From assembly GCF_933775445.1 (NCBI RefSeq), contig NC_065878.1, positions 22,518,395 to 22,582,394 on the forward strand: DNA of 64,000 bases, read 5' to 3'. The position numbers and the translations under genes are program-made. Below are positions 11,352 through 22,600 of the stretch, piece by piece (positions within the stretch are counted from its first letter, which is position 1; each line of letters opens with the position of its first letter). The DNA comes from Argentina anserina (taxonomy: Eukaryota; Streptophyta; Magnoliopsida; Rosales; Rosaceae). The notes below the pieces were generated by a model. It ran no database searches, was not told the origin of the DNA, and worked only from the letters and a program-made list of their open reading frames with translations.

Positions 11352-12938
11352 TCAGTTGAAACTTGAAAGCATAGAAGCATCACCTGTGTGGCTGCTTCGA
11401 TATGCCTCTTTTGTTACACCATAATACAGTGGTTTACCGCCAGAAAATGTGACGAAGTTCCAACCAAAAACCGAACCGCCCACCATGTAGCTTCGCGGTA
11501 GCTCGCTGCTAACAAATGATTTTTTCTCTGGGATAAAATGAGTGCATCTAGGTTGAATCGGATGTATTGACAACTTATCTTTGTTTTCTTCCGCAGGCAC
11601 CCTGTTATGGGACGAATGCTGCTTATGTTCTGATGCAAACTTCTTCTTTGTTCCCGTAGTCATGGTCATCTGTTTGTTTAGCGCCATGAGAAGCTTCACC
11701 TCTGCAAGTTGCATGTAACATGTAATATATTAGACATGCTTCATGAATGACACTGAAAGCTTTCAGTTGACTCGCCATAGAAACAGGCAAACCGAGCAAT
11801 CCTACTTCATGCTAGATGTTGTCAAATAAATGTCAGTTAAAGGTTAGTTACAAGTGGATTTTCTGATAAAGAGATATCATCCGATTAAACCCACGAGATA
11901 TGTATACTAGAATGTGAGTCCAAGCATGGATCATAGGCGAATATCAAAGCACCAAGTAAATCATTAACCTTGTATGCCATTCTTTCACGTTCATGCAAGC
12001 ATGCGATTGAATTATCATAAAAAAGAACTCACGTTTCTGAATCTCATCAGCTGCTTTACAATTCCGAAAATCAGGTGTTTGAAGAACCTGCATATCGACA
12101 GTGATACTTCAAAGAGTATAAAATATTAAAGTAGACACTAAATAGAGAGTTCAAAACCCAGAATGGCAAAGATATCGTAACAACAAACTAATAACTGATC
12201 ACCCAAATCTTCTTCAACAGTAGTCAGATATGGTAACAAAGCATTTACCAACCAAGAACATCAACATACTCCCCTAAGCACAGATTTCTTTTAGGCATCG
12301 TATCAAGAAATTGATTTCTATTAGGTATGCATTGTAATGCCAAGACTTTCACTTCAATCTCTATCATGTGATTCATGTCTATATTTCAAATTTCCAAATA
12401 GGTATTCATACACTCGTAACCCCAACTAGATATATATTGTAGTAGTTTCTCAGCATACAATCCCCATATGAAAATATCCCCATAAACTAAAACTCTGCAT
12501 ATATATGCAACTGTAGTTAACTGATTTATATGACCCCTAGAACAAGTTTCGATTATAACAAAAATGGTAGGCGACAAGTATAGAGGTTACCCTAGTGCAA
12601 TCCAATGGACAAACCCAGACCAACTAGGCTTGGTAGTACTCAAACAACAAGGGCGCACAAGGCTAGACATGACTTGTGCATAACAACAAACACATGGAGT
12701 GCGTGTGCTTAAGTTTTAGTAATACAAATACACAGACCAATTAAGCCATTGGAATTGTAACCTCAATAAAGTGGGGACGAAGTTGCTGAAGGAGCGCGCG
12801 GATTTTGAAGTAGGGGGAGTCTTTCTCCATGTTGGTGTTGGAAAGATTTCGTTTCTTGACGTCGGCCTGGTTCTGGGTCTTAGGGTTTTGGGGTGGGATT
12901 GCTCCATGTGGCGGTGGCGGTGGCGCTGTTGTTGTCAT
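11352..12938 (-). CDS. Conserved plant-specific protein of unknown function
   Basis: Three exons, 12938-12762, 12087-12033 and 11701-11352, give 193 residues with GT-AG introns and consistent phases. The ATG at 12938 starts a proline-rich leader (MTTTAPPPPPHGAIPP); no in-frame upstream ATG is seen. A predicted helical section follows (YFKIRALLQQLRPHFIEV, then LQTPDFRNCKAADEIQ and QVKLLMALNKQMT), then a low-complexity linker. The C-terminal block YMVGGSVFGWNFVTF...PLYYGVTKEAYRSS is the best conserved part. I recall similar plant proteins with this C-terminal block but no assigned function, and I do not guess one. There is no signal peptide and no membrane segment, so a soluble intracellular protein is likely. 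It converges with the RPC3 gene. Confidence 0.75.
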
Positions 12939-14854
12939 GTGTGGCTTTCTGCACTCAACACGTTTCGATTTTGGGTCTTCCGTAGCTCTGATTGACACAA
13001 CTTCTATGGAAAGCTACCACTTTGCGTTCAACACTTGTAGTCTTGTATACCCGTCGAAACATTTTAGGCTCAGTTGCAAATTAAAAATTAAAAATTAAAT
13101 AAATAACATTAGGCTCAATTGATAAACACATGGAATACAATAGTTTGTCATGAGTCGAATTCGCATATTTTCCCGTGTTCAACTATCACCACGAAAGTAA
13201 AAAGAATATCAACTACCATAGTTCTATACCATGGGATCTAAGAGAAATTATTATATATACCAGCCATATATCTCACGTGGCGTACTCTATTAATATTATT
13301 GGTCCATTTTTTACAGTAATTGTTTCTTATTGGTTCTTATACTATGGTCCTTAATTATACCATGACGTAATATGATTGGTGTGACAAGTATACAAAATAT
13401 TTACTCTTCTTTCTACGTTTTCTCTGACTATATCTCCTATTTCTATTCAGAATTTCAGATTTCCACGAGGCCATCTAATCGCTTACCTCCGGATGCTCCT
13501 TTAATTTTTCGAAAGCTGGAGATGTGATTTCCTATATTATCTAGGAGAAACAAAATAAGCTAAGTTGTTTTAGTTGTGTTATTACTGTTTATTGTGATTC
13601 TCGTTTCCTTTTACATCTGTTTGATGTATGGATCTAGTTAAATGTGTTTTCTGGTTGTCAACTTTCTATATATTGGACGATTTGATATGTCTTGATTTGT
13701 GCAGTGATTATGGGTGAGAGCTCCTATATAAGCAGTGCGTTCATGTGCAAAGGTGGCATCTCTTGTGCCTTAGTGCTTTATGAAAGAGTTGTCCTTACTA
13801 GTCAACTGTGTTGAGTCTTCTGCAATAGCATAGCTTGAGGAGTGCGTCTGCATATTATAGGCTATAGTTATTGATACACAATGTGGTGTTACTAGATCTA
13901 GCTTCTTCTTATGGTTGTTGTTTGATATCAAACGTATTGAACAAGTAGACTTTGTTGGTCTGTAAAGTGTGAGTTTATAACTACACTACTTGAACAAGTT
14001 TGTATTTCGATTATCATATAGTGAATTGATTGATCGTGTGGACTACGCAAACGTCCCACAGTGTTTTGCCTTGAAGAAGATTTCATTGTGGTGGAAATGG
14101 TGTTCTCATTTCTGTTGATTCTTATAATTTGATTAATAGATTGATATCTCCATCTAGTGTTTTCAAGATGCTATGAAATGAAAACTGATCGATAGTGATA
14201 GAAAAGATGGTTGCCAAACCTACTCCTAGCAATTCGAATTAATATAATGGAAAAAGGTGAAACACTAATTTTAACACAAGCACAGTAGATCGACAACCAT
14301 ATGCTTAAGTTTTGTTATAAGTTTTAACTACTAAATAACCTAAGTTTATCACAAATTAATATCAAAATATGCATGAGTACTCACTTCAGCATTGTGCACA
14401 GCTTCGGGTCAAACCTAGATCGATTGATCGATCTCACTATAGTAGTATAGTTGATATCCCTAATAAGTACGTACATAGTCCCCCACGCCCTACACGGCTG
14501 CACGTACGTATTAACAATTAATACTAGCATTAGCCCACACACATGGTGTGTGTAGAAAATCTATTATGTTTTGTTTTTTTTTTTGAAAATTTAACCGTAG
14601 AGAGAAGTTAGATGGATTTGTAGGATAATACCTAGTTAATCTATAATTTGAGAAGTTATGCGGGGGAAGTTATTTGAAATAATTTTTTTATATATTTTTT
14701 AATTTTGATATTTACATTTTAGTCCATGAATTATATACAATTTAATTTTATAATAATATATAATGCAAATATACTTATACATTTTCACATGTGTTTTAGT
14801 TCACAGAGTCCTCCGTTCTAATGGTAGAAGTATAGATAAATAGCTTCTCAATTA
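12939..14854. other. Gene-free interval; possible remnant of a 5' gene end near 13.4-13.8 kb
   Basis: No protein I recognise. Around 13430-13530 there is leader-like sequence and, at about 13700, a good splice acceptor (TTTGTGCAG) followed by ATG and a frame of about 35 codons. This could be a relic of a gene end, but there is no domain to support it. Confidence 0.35.
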
Positions 14855-15060
14855 TTAGTTGTTAGAAATATATTAGGTTTATAACAATCATATCACAAGG
14901 GCATAATTGTCATTTTATATCTTAAGTCATATATGTAATTGTTGTAGTCTCATTTTCTAATCAATGAGAATGAACACAATGTAGCCTCCAAAACATTGTT
15001 GCTCTATTTATTTTCTTGATTTGTATTTCAATTCAATAAATCCTAAATTCTATCATTAGT
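14855..15060. mobile_element. Solo LTR (196 bp) with 5-bp target-site duplication
   Basis: The sequence 14860-15055 begins TGTTAGAAAT and ends TCTATCA, the TG...CA ends of a retrotransposon LTR, and is flanked on both sides by TTAGT (14855-14859 and 15056-15060), a perfect 5-bp duplication as made by LTR-retrotransposon integrase. Inside, near the 3' side, is a polyadenylation-type CAATAAATCC. No second LTR, primer-binding site or gag/pol is nearby, so this is a solo LTR left by recombination between two LTRs. Its short length suggests a small Copia-type or TRIM family, which is an inference. Confidence 0.85.
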
Positions 15061-15309
15061 TTACATAATTTGCAAAAACTGCTCATCGGTCATAGCACGG
15101 CCGCTGTGTTTTTTTTATCCAATAGATAGACTTGACCACCGTCAACGAATTCCAAGCCTCGATCATGTGGCAGTGAATGGCCCCTTATGAGTTTATCAAT
15201 CACTTCTTGAACTTAACTTTGTGTTTCTCGATCCAGTTTTATAGAATCTCCTAAATATAAATTGTGGGACCTTTTTTTTCCGACGGTTATATACCGCAGG
15301 ATTTACGTC

Positions 15310-15730
15310 ATATATATGGGGCTTTTCAGGTAAGGAGGCCCTTATCTTAGCTTAAAGTACGGATTTTCATTTTTTACCAACTTTTCGATCGATTTTTCAC
15401 ATCTCCACCGTCCAATATCTATGCTATAACATATAGATCATCTCCACAAAATTTCACCCGATTCCCATCACCTTTAAGGCACTTATAACTTCGATTTTCT
15501 ACTCACAATATGAACGGTTCAGGTTCGGAAAATTCAATACGTCCATTGGTTTTGATTAGTTTGATACCTTAACGATCATGAAATCGGCTGAAATTTTGTG
15601 GAGATGATCTATACATTATAACATATATATTAGACGGTGGAGATGTGAAAACTCGATCGAAAACTTGGTCAAAAATGAAAATCCGTACCTTAGCTTAATG
15701 TACATACCTCCACACCTGAAAAGCTCCGCA

Positions 15731-15745
<15 letters not shown>
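15310..15745. mobile_element. Long inverted-repeat (foldback) element, family A copy 1
   Basis: The left arm (from ATATGGGGCTTTTCAGGT, about 15314) is the inverted copy of the right arm (to ACCTGAAAAGCTCCGCATAT, about 15733). Shared arm blocks include ATTTTCATTTTTnACCAA, TTTCACATCTCCACCGTC and AGATCATCTCCACAAAATTTC. The unpaired middle has GAACGGTTCAGGT and TTTGATACCTTAACGATCAT. There is no open reading frame, so this is a non-autonomous element. It runs into a (TA)n tract on the right, which obscures any target duplication. A second copy lies at 19022-19400. Confidence 0.75.
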
Positions 15746-15774
<29 letters not shown>

Positions 15775-15778
15775 TACA
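15731..15778. repeat. (TA)n microsatellite
   Basis: About 24 near-perfect TA units between two foldback elements. TA tracts are favoured insertion targets of several plant MITE families, which may explain the clustering here. Confidence 0.9.
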
Positions 15779-15792
15779 AACAGAGCTTCTTA

Positions 15793-16141
15793 GTTGCGGA
15801 CGTTTGCACGGTGCGGATTCGACAATTCTGGTCACCGACGACGCGCAACGACGGCGTCGACTAGTACACCCGCACTTCCCTCCTCCCGGCGCTCCTGTCT
15901 GTGCCGGCAAGAGCTGCAGCACCTGTGTGGGTAGGCCGAAATCTCGAAATTTTAAATTTATGGGCACCGTGTGGAGATTTCGAGATTCCGGCCGCCGTAG
16001 GCCGAAGCTGCGCAGCTCCGGCCGGCACAAACAGAACAGCCAGAAGAAGGGGAGTGCGGATGTGTTGGTCGGTGTCGTCGTTGCACGTTGCCCGTGACCG
16101 GATCGGCGAATCCGCACCGTACGAATTGTGCAGACGTCCAT
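15793..16141. mobile_element. GC-rich foldback element, about 350 bp
   Basis: The two halves are long imperfect inverted repeats. The left end TGCGGACGTTTGCAC...GGTGCGGATTCG mirrors the right end ending in CGAATCCGCACC...TGTGCAGACGTCCA; GGTCACCG, CGCAACGACG, CCGCACTTCCC and TCTGTGCCGGC also have partners, and the centre pairs CGAAATCTCGAAAT with AGATTTCGAGATTCC. Base composition is far richer in GC than the surrounding DNA. TA repeats border both sides (15731-15778 and 16142-16158). Open frames inside are a consequence of GC richness and show no domain. Probably a MITE-like element; the superfamily is unknown. Confidence 0.65.
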
Positions 16142-16159
16142 GTGTATATATATATATCT

Positions 16160-16767
16160 CTCGATCAGGTCTGGCCGGGCTGGACGGTCTCTAATATCAA
16201 AGATTTAGAGGAATGAGGAATCAAATTCATTATTGAAGACAAGTACGCTTGAATAAATAAATGAATCAGCCTAATTGCATGGATACTATTGTATTTATAA
16301 ACGAGTAAAATATCGTGGGCGTGGTCTTTTTTGTATACAATTCATACACATGGAAGAATGATTTTCATGGGTCCAAACTTCGGTCTGGTAATTAGCTGGT
16401 CGCGTGCTGTGAACTAGAAACCCCACTACAAACAAAGCACAATGAATTCCTTAGCTTTTTTTTTTTTTTCTGGTTTCCCAGGAAATACATTGTCTTTTGG
16501 GGGGATGATATACTTTCGAGCCGCGTCGGACCGCCGGGTTATGACGGGGAAGTTCTCCCAATACTGATTTCTCCATTCACAATGCTCGAACTCGAGACTT
16601 TACTTAAGGGGAACAAACTCATTTCCACTTGAACCATCAAGTGTTGGTAATTCCTTAGTTTCTTTTGTTATCGGTTCCTATTAGCGTTTTGAAGATAATG
16701 AACAATAACGGATATCCCAAAAAAAATAAAGAAAAGAAAATAGTAAAAGAGGTTATGTTGTATGCTC
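16160..16767. other. Intergenic, no recognisable feature
   Basis: AT-rich spacer between two transposable elements. A stretch near 16510-16650 (with CTCGAACTCGAGACTTTAC) reads like common plant dispersed-repeat sequence, but I could not delimit an element. Confidence 0.4.
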
Positions 16768-17348
16768 TAAAGACATCTCCAACAATGCCCGCCTATACCC
16801 AAAATAGGCAGACTGTTGCAATAAATTCATCTCCAACGGTGAAACTCAAAATGAGTTTTGGGTCACTGCCTATATCACCGCCCAAAATGGGTCTATTGCT
16901 AAGGAGGAAAACTCAAAACTATAACTGGGACCCATAGCCCACGTTCTCTAATTTGCACATTGAGCTACTATTTACCAGGCACTCAAAACGCTAAAAATGG
17001 AGAGAAAATTAACATACGCGCCTGATTTGAGAAGGGGTGATGGAGTGGTTATTGTTTGGTTAGGTCCCCGCCATTTTTTAATGGAAAAGAACAACGGTTG
17101 CTATGCACACATAAGGGTTATATACTTATATTTCAAATTTCACAGCACCAATAACAAATCATCTAATTTCATATATGATATATAAGATGGTTAAAATATA
17201 ATGATATAAAATATAAAATAGTTATAATATAAAAATGGGTATGAGTTTAGGTCACCCTTGTTGGAGATAGACAATCAGTGTGAGTTTGGGTGACCCAAAA
17301 TTTGGGTCTGAATAAGGGTTTTAGGTCACCTTATTGGAGATGCCCTAA
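16768..17348. mobile_element. PIF/Harbinger (Tourist)-type MITE with TAA target duplication
   Basis: The element 16771-17345 (575 bp) begins AGACATCTCCAACAA and ends TTATTGGAGATGCCC, imperfect terminal inverted repeats of the GGGCATCTCCAA type common in plant PIF/Harbinger MITEs. It is flanked by TAA at 16768-16770 and 17346-17348, the 3-bp duplication expected of this superfamily. Subterminal motifs such as GTTTTGGGTCACTGCC and GAGTTTGGGTGACCCAAAA repeat in both orientations. It codes for no transposase and would depend on one elsewhere. Confidence 0.8.
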
Positions 17349-18825
17349 TACATAAGTGCACTTCCATAAACTTATTAACAACCGACCAACTATGTAGCAA
17401 TCCGACCTTGAGATATTTAAAATACATCTTTGAAACATAATGTATTAGGATATTATTATCTACAGTATAACAGTCAGAAAATCGTGAAATCGTGTGTCTT
17501 ATAATTCTAGTTAAAATTGCTCAATGACTTATTATCACTTGGTCAAGCTAGTGCCATAGTGGTGTTGATCACCTGGTCAGCTATTGAGCATCAGGTGGCG
17601 CTCAACAGCTGTCCGACCTGACTGTTTGATTACTGTTTGACCAACAGGTGATTAACAACGAGTGTCATAGTCTCATTTTAGTAAGTGGAAGGTTGTGAAT
17701 TCAACTAACAAAACATTCGTTATAGTATTATATGTATTCATCCGATCAAAAGTCTCCTTGATTTTATGCATTACATTGCAGTGTACAACCTAGAGGCATG
17801 GGTAACTTGAAAACTATGGAGACGCTCTCATCGATTCTAAACAAACTTGTAACAAACTCATCATGCAAAACTAAAATCAAAGAAAACTATTCATGAAAAA
17901 ATGCAACCAGAATTCCTCGATCTGTATAGATTAAACTTTCAATTTATGAACAATAGTATGTGCATGCCTAGTGTTCAACAACTTTTATCATTCTTCCCCT
18001 GAAAAAGTATAGGTACATTTTGACACGGCTTCTCTACCTCAGAATGTAGAGGTGAAAAAAGAAGAAGCTAAGATTAAATCAAACGTTTGCAATGATTAAT
18101 GCATGTTTGTGGTTCATTCCGAATCCAATACGACTACTACTCAATTTCCAATTTGACGAAGGCAGCCCTAGCTAGCTAGAACCAAACAGACAATGTTTAA
18201 GTCGTTTTTAAACTTCCATTGGCTTTGCCCTTTTGCTCGATCAGCACTTGATCGTTTATAGACTTCTAGCTTGGCAACTCGCTAGTACGTACGTACTCAG
18301 TGCAATAGTATTGCGTACCCAGCTACTTGTCCAGAAATGCAGTCTAGTAGTTCTCAACTCAGTGCAATAGTACTTCTCAATAATAGGGTCTACACGTACC
18401 TAGCTTGCTAATTTAAAAAAAAAAACACAAAGCCAAAGGAAATTTTAGCCGTTTACAGAACATGTTTACAGAACATTCGAGTGTTTGACAGATTGTCATC
18501 ATCCAGTAATTGGAATAGTAAAAGAAAGATTATGACTAATGCGATTGTTTAATTAAAGTTGACGAACTCTACATATATGAACTAATTGAGTGCGGCTCTT
18601 GTGGCTTAAACAAATAAATACTATCAGACGTACTTTATAGTCAAGGGGCTCCAAGTATACATGTAAACAAGATTTACAAATCCAACATACTATACCGATT
18701 GCGTCCCAGGTAAATGTCCAATCTGGTGTCCTTAATTAGTTAACTAAGATTGTATCGAAATGTCAACTTCATTTCTTATTGTCTAGTTGTTGACAATTGA
18801 CATATAATTATCTTTCTAAACTGCT
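17349..18825. other. Intergenic, about 1.5 kb, nothing recognised
   Basis: AT-rich DNA with no credible open reading frame, RNA gene or delimited repeat. Confidence 0.5.
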
Positions 18826-19029
18826 AAGTCAACATGTTTAAATGCAATCGAGTTCCTATCCCACAAAAAAAAAGAAAAGAGAAGCAATTAGCTATGACCA
18901 TATGTATAGCGAGGGCTAAGCTGCTTTGTGTTCTGTAAGTCAACATGTTTAAATGCAATCGAGTTCCTATCCCACAAAAAAAAAAGAGAAAAGAGAAGCA
19001 ATTAGCTATGACCATATATATAGTGAGGG
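18826..19029. repeat. Tandem duplication, 111-bp unit, two copies
   Basis: AAGTCAACATGTTTAAATGC starts at 18826 and again at 18937. Both copies continue through GAGTTCCTATCCCAC, an A-rich tract and GCAATTAGCTATGACCATAT to a GTGAGGG/GCGAGGG end. The copies differ at few positions, chiefly in the length of the A tract. The second copy abuts a foldback element. Confidence 0.85.
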
Positions 19030-19400
19030 ATCCATTTTTTTTGTTTAAAAAATATATAGCTTATTCACTAATTTTTCGATTACATTTTGACATCTCCATA
19101 ATTCAACTTTTAGAGTCTAATGTGTAGATCACATTTGTAAAATTTCAACTAAAATTTAGGTGTTTAAGACATTCAAGATTAGAAATTGAACTTATAAACA
19201 TGAATGGTTCAGGTTTGACAGATTTGGTGCATTCATTGCTTTCACCAAATTTGATACCTTAACGATTACCAATTTTGCTGAAATTTTATAGGAGTGATCT
19301 ACACATTAGACTATAAAAATTGAACGGTGGAGATGTGAAAATGTAATCGAAAAGTTGGTGGATGAGCTATCCATTTAAAAAAAATGAGTCCCTCATTAGA
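19022..19400. mobile_element. Long inverted-repeat (foldback) element, family A copy 2
   Basis: The left end TGAGGGATCCATTTTTTTT mirrors the right end AAAAAAAATGAGTCCCTCA, and the arms continue as inverted copies (CACTAATTTTTCGATTACA against TGTAATCGAAAAGTTGGTG; ACATCTCCATAATTCAA against TTGAACGGTGGAGATGT). The middle has ATGAATGGTTCAGGTTT and TTTGATACCTTAACGATTA, closely matching copy 1 at 15310-15745. Sequence divergence between the copies indicates an old family. Confidence 0.7.
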
Positions 19401-19439
19401 AGGGGTTGTATATATATAGGCGTTCTTGGTTACAAAATG

Positions 19440-19625
19440 AGTCCCTTATGTGAGAAAATCTGTATATATATATATATGATGTGAAAAATTTGACCGATGA
19501 CAAATTGATTGACTGAATTATGTCAAACATGAACCGTTCATGTTTTTAACAGAAAAACACAATTTTGAAAGCCTTAATGATCACCAAATAATGCGGACGT
19601 CCACAGCCGAGAAACCCTATATATA
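19440..19625. mobile_element. Partial foldback-element relic
   Basis: Fragments resembling the core of the neighbouring element appear here in inverted order (CATGAACCGTTCATG, GCCTTAATGATCACC, GATGTGAAAAATTTGACCG), followed by ATGCGGACGTCCAC, which resembles the end of the GC-rich foldback at 15793-16141. It looks like a half copy or a composite. Borders are uncertain. Confidence 0.4.
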
Positions 19626-22600
19626 TATAAGTCTCAGGATCGGGAGTAGATGATTACATACACTATTCACATTCAAACTTTGTTTGCCTTTGAATGTTTT
19701 AGTATTTTATCCGTAGAAGTACTTCTTCGTGCCATGAAACAATTCTTAATCATTACCAACAAATTGTTTTTACTGATTATAAAATAGTTCTTTCCGGCCA
19801 CCATCGATCTTTTACGTACGTCGATCATCTATGTTTATATAACGAATTTGAATTGGGCATCCTCAATGCAATTCATATATGGTGATCTGATCTCTTAAAC
19901 GAGTGTGTGTGATTATGGATCACATAAGATCCATGGAGATCGATCCAAACGATCCAAATTACGAAGATAAAAAATAGACATTTTGTCTCTTACTTTTCGA
20001 TTATGACTCTTCACTTGTAATTGAGCAAGTAGTAGCGGAACTAGGATTTAGATTTGAAGGGGTCCAAGTTCAAAATATAAGAGTTTAGAGTATTGTTATA
20101 ACAAAATATTTAGTATGTTAAACTTACATTTTTAGATAGCTTAAAATAAATAAGTTGAGTAATCTAGATATCTAGAATGACGAACTACGAAATATTCAAA
20201 ACTCGACAATATTTCAATATTTCTTATAATAAATTAGTATCATGAGTGCATATTAGTACTATAAATATCAATTGTATCTTTATTTATAGTCTCTCATATA
20301 ATTAATATAAATTAAGCTGCAGCAGGAAATCGATCAACATTTATCCCTTAATCCTTTCGCATCGATCATGATTCTCTAATGATGTCGAAAACGGATCAAC
20401 AATAAGAGAGTTGACACAAAGAATCAAAAGTAATGTTTCAATCTTAACCAAAGTAACCAAACTACGACTTAATTATGTAATATTGGAAAAATATTTGATT
20501 TACTAAGTCTATATAGTGTAGCCCAGCCTACAAAAGCAACATTTTTTTAGTAAACGGTCATACACAGAAAAGATAATTCATTAATTAAGCGAATTCGGCC
20601 ATATGTATATATATATATATATTATATACATTATGATTTTCCAAAAACGAGCTTCCATCTTAACTGATTTCATTTATTTATATCCCATCTCTAATCGTTA
20701 TGATTTGTTTAATTATGCATATTATATATACACACACACTTGCATAATGGTATAGAGAGCCGATCACAAACCGATGTCCGCAACTCCCCTAAAGTGCGGA
20801 CATCAGCCATCATAGTTCGACGACGGCACCTCTCTTATCAGACGAACAAAAGAAGCCTCCCCGACCTCTTTACCCAGAGGATGAAGGCCAAGAAGATCGG
20901 GTTTGAAGGTTCTGAATAGTAACTCTAAGTGAAACTTCAAATATGTCAAAGGTTAATCACAAATTGGTAATTGGCGGCTTCACCGTCAAGAACGCTCAAG
21001 GTAGAGGCCTAGACACCATCCGGCAAGAGGAGCACCGACACCGAATTATGTTGGCTGAGAAAACAAAAGATGTACGTTTATGATCGGCGCTCATGGTATA
21101 TAATCAAAATTATAGAAATAGACTTATGTATTGGACTTGCACTACACATTCTACATTCTCACTAAAAATTTGTTCTAAAAATTTCTAATGCATTAAGTTC
21201 TATTAATTCAAGGCCAAGCATGGTTGAAAGTTCAAACATTTAGTTGCTTAACCAAATAGCAACATCTAATTGTATACGCTACAACTTGTCTGTCTCAGTA
21301 ATGTATGTGGTGTTTATATTTAATTACTCCATTACGATGTACTAGCTAGCACACTGCATTGCTCATGAATTTTTTTTCCTTTCAATTCGGCGAGAAAATG
21401 TAAAAGATATTGAATATGTTTGTCTTCAAATTTCAGTAATTAATACAATGATCACCATCCAACTCATTTCCAGCCAACTGTGTTTAAACTGCTAATCATG
21501 ACCAAGAAGTAATAACTATACTTGATAAAGTAAATGGAACTATAGTTTCTTCATATGCAACAAATTGTTCGTACGTTAGAGTTGGCAAAGTCTCTGCGGC
21601 TCTGCCACACTTCGCAAAACTCATCAGTTAAGCTAAATACCGTATATAACTAGAACTGCATTCAAGGCTATGTGTAGGGATTAGCTTGAAGTTCTCAGGG
21701 CCTCCCGTGTGCTCTATTATAATATTCTCGGATCGGAATTCAATGAAACACAAACTATCTCAATACAAATTGATCAAACATCTCAATACAAACTAAAATG
21801 TGATTTCGGACATGTGCATATATAAATTCCTTTTGAAGCCACTAATTAGGCTGCAAGGATTTCAGATCACGAAACCCTCGCTGCATGCTTGGCAGCTTGG
21901 GTAGTCATTAGAAACATATTAGTGTTTGGTTCTAAATCAATGAGAGAGAGAGGTCGTAGTTGACTCGTTAAGATTTGGCTCTGAAGTAATGTATGTATAA
22001 GAAATATATATAAGTATATATACTTTATTGTGTGTACGTATATATGGGTAGGTTAAATTGGATATTTGATTAATATATAACATGAAAAGCAATCCAAACC
22101 TGACCCGTCCGCTATGGCTATATATTGAGTCTGGTCCTGTGGAATATTCGATCGATATCTAGCAAGTAGCAAGATCATGTTTTAACAAAGACATAGAAAG
22201 AAACTTTGATAAGCATTCCTTTACTTCGTCAATCCCTATATTTGCCGGAAGTCCATACAGTGTGCTGTGTGCATCAATGTGAATGAGCATGTAAATTCTT
22301 CCGGTAAAAAGTTTTATAATCTATAATGCATGCTTGAAGTCCAACCAACTTCTTCTCAGAAGAAGAAGTCCATACAACTTTCAGGTAGAGAAAAAACAGA
22401 AAAAAGAAGAAGAAGAAGAAGTCTATATATGAACAATTCTTAATTATGTAGGGAAAAGCCAATGAAGGATCAACTTCAATGTAATGGTTAAAGATTTCTG
22501 ATTACAATTAAAGAAGAGCAATCAAAACCAATGATCTATATATGCATGATAAGATATTCTTGTATGCATGGCATCCAAATTACGTAATGCAGTTTTAGCT

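Noticed and set aside
15695..16194. Several overlapping frames of about 97-148 codons on both strands
   Set aside because: They fall inside a GC-rich inverted repeat, where stop codons are rare by composition, and have no recognisable domain.
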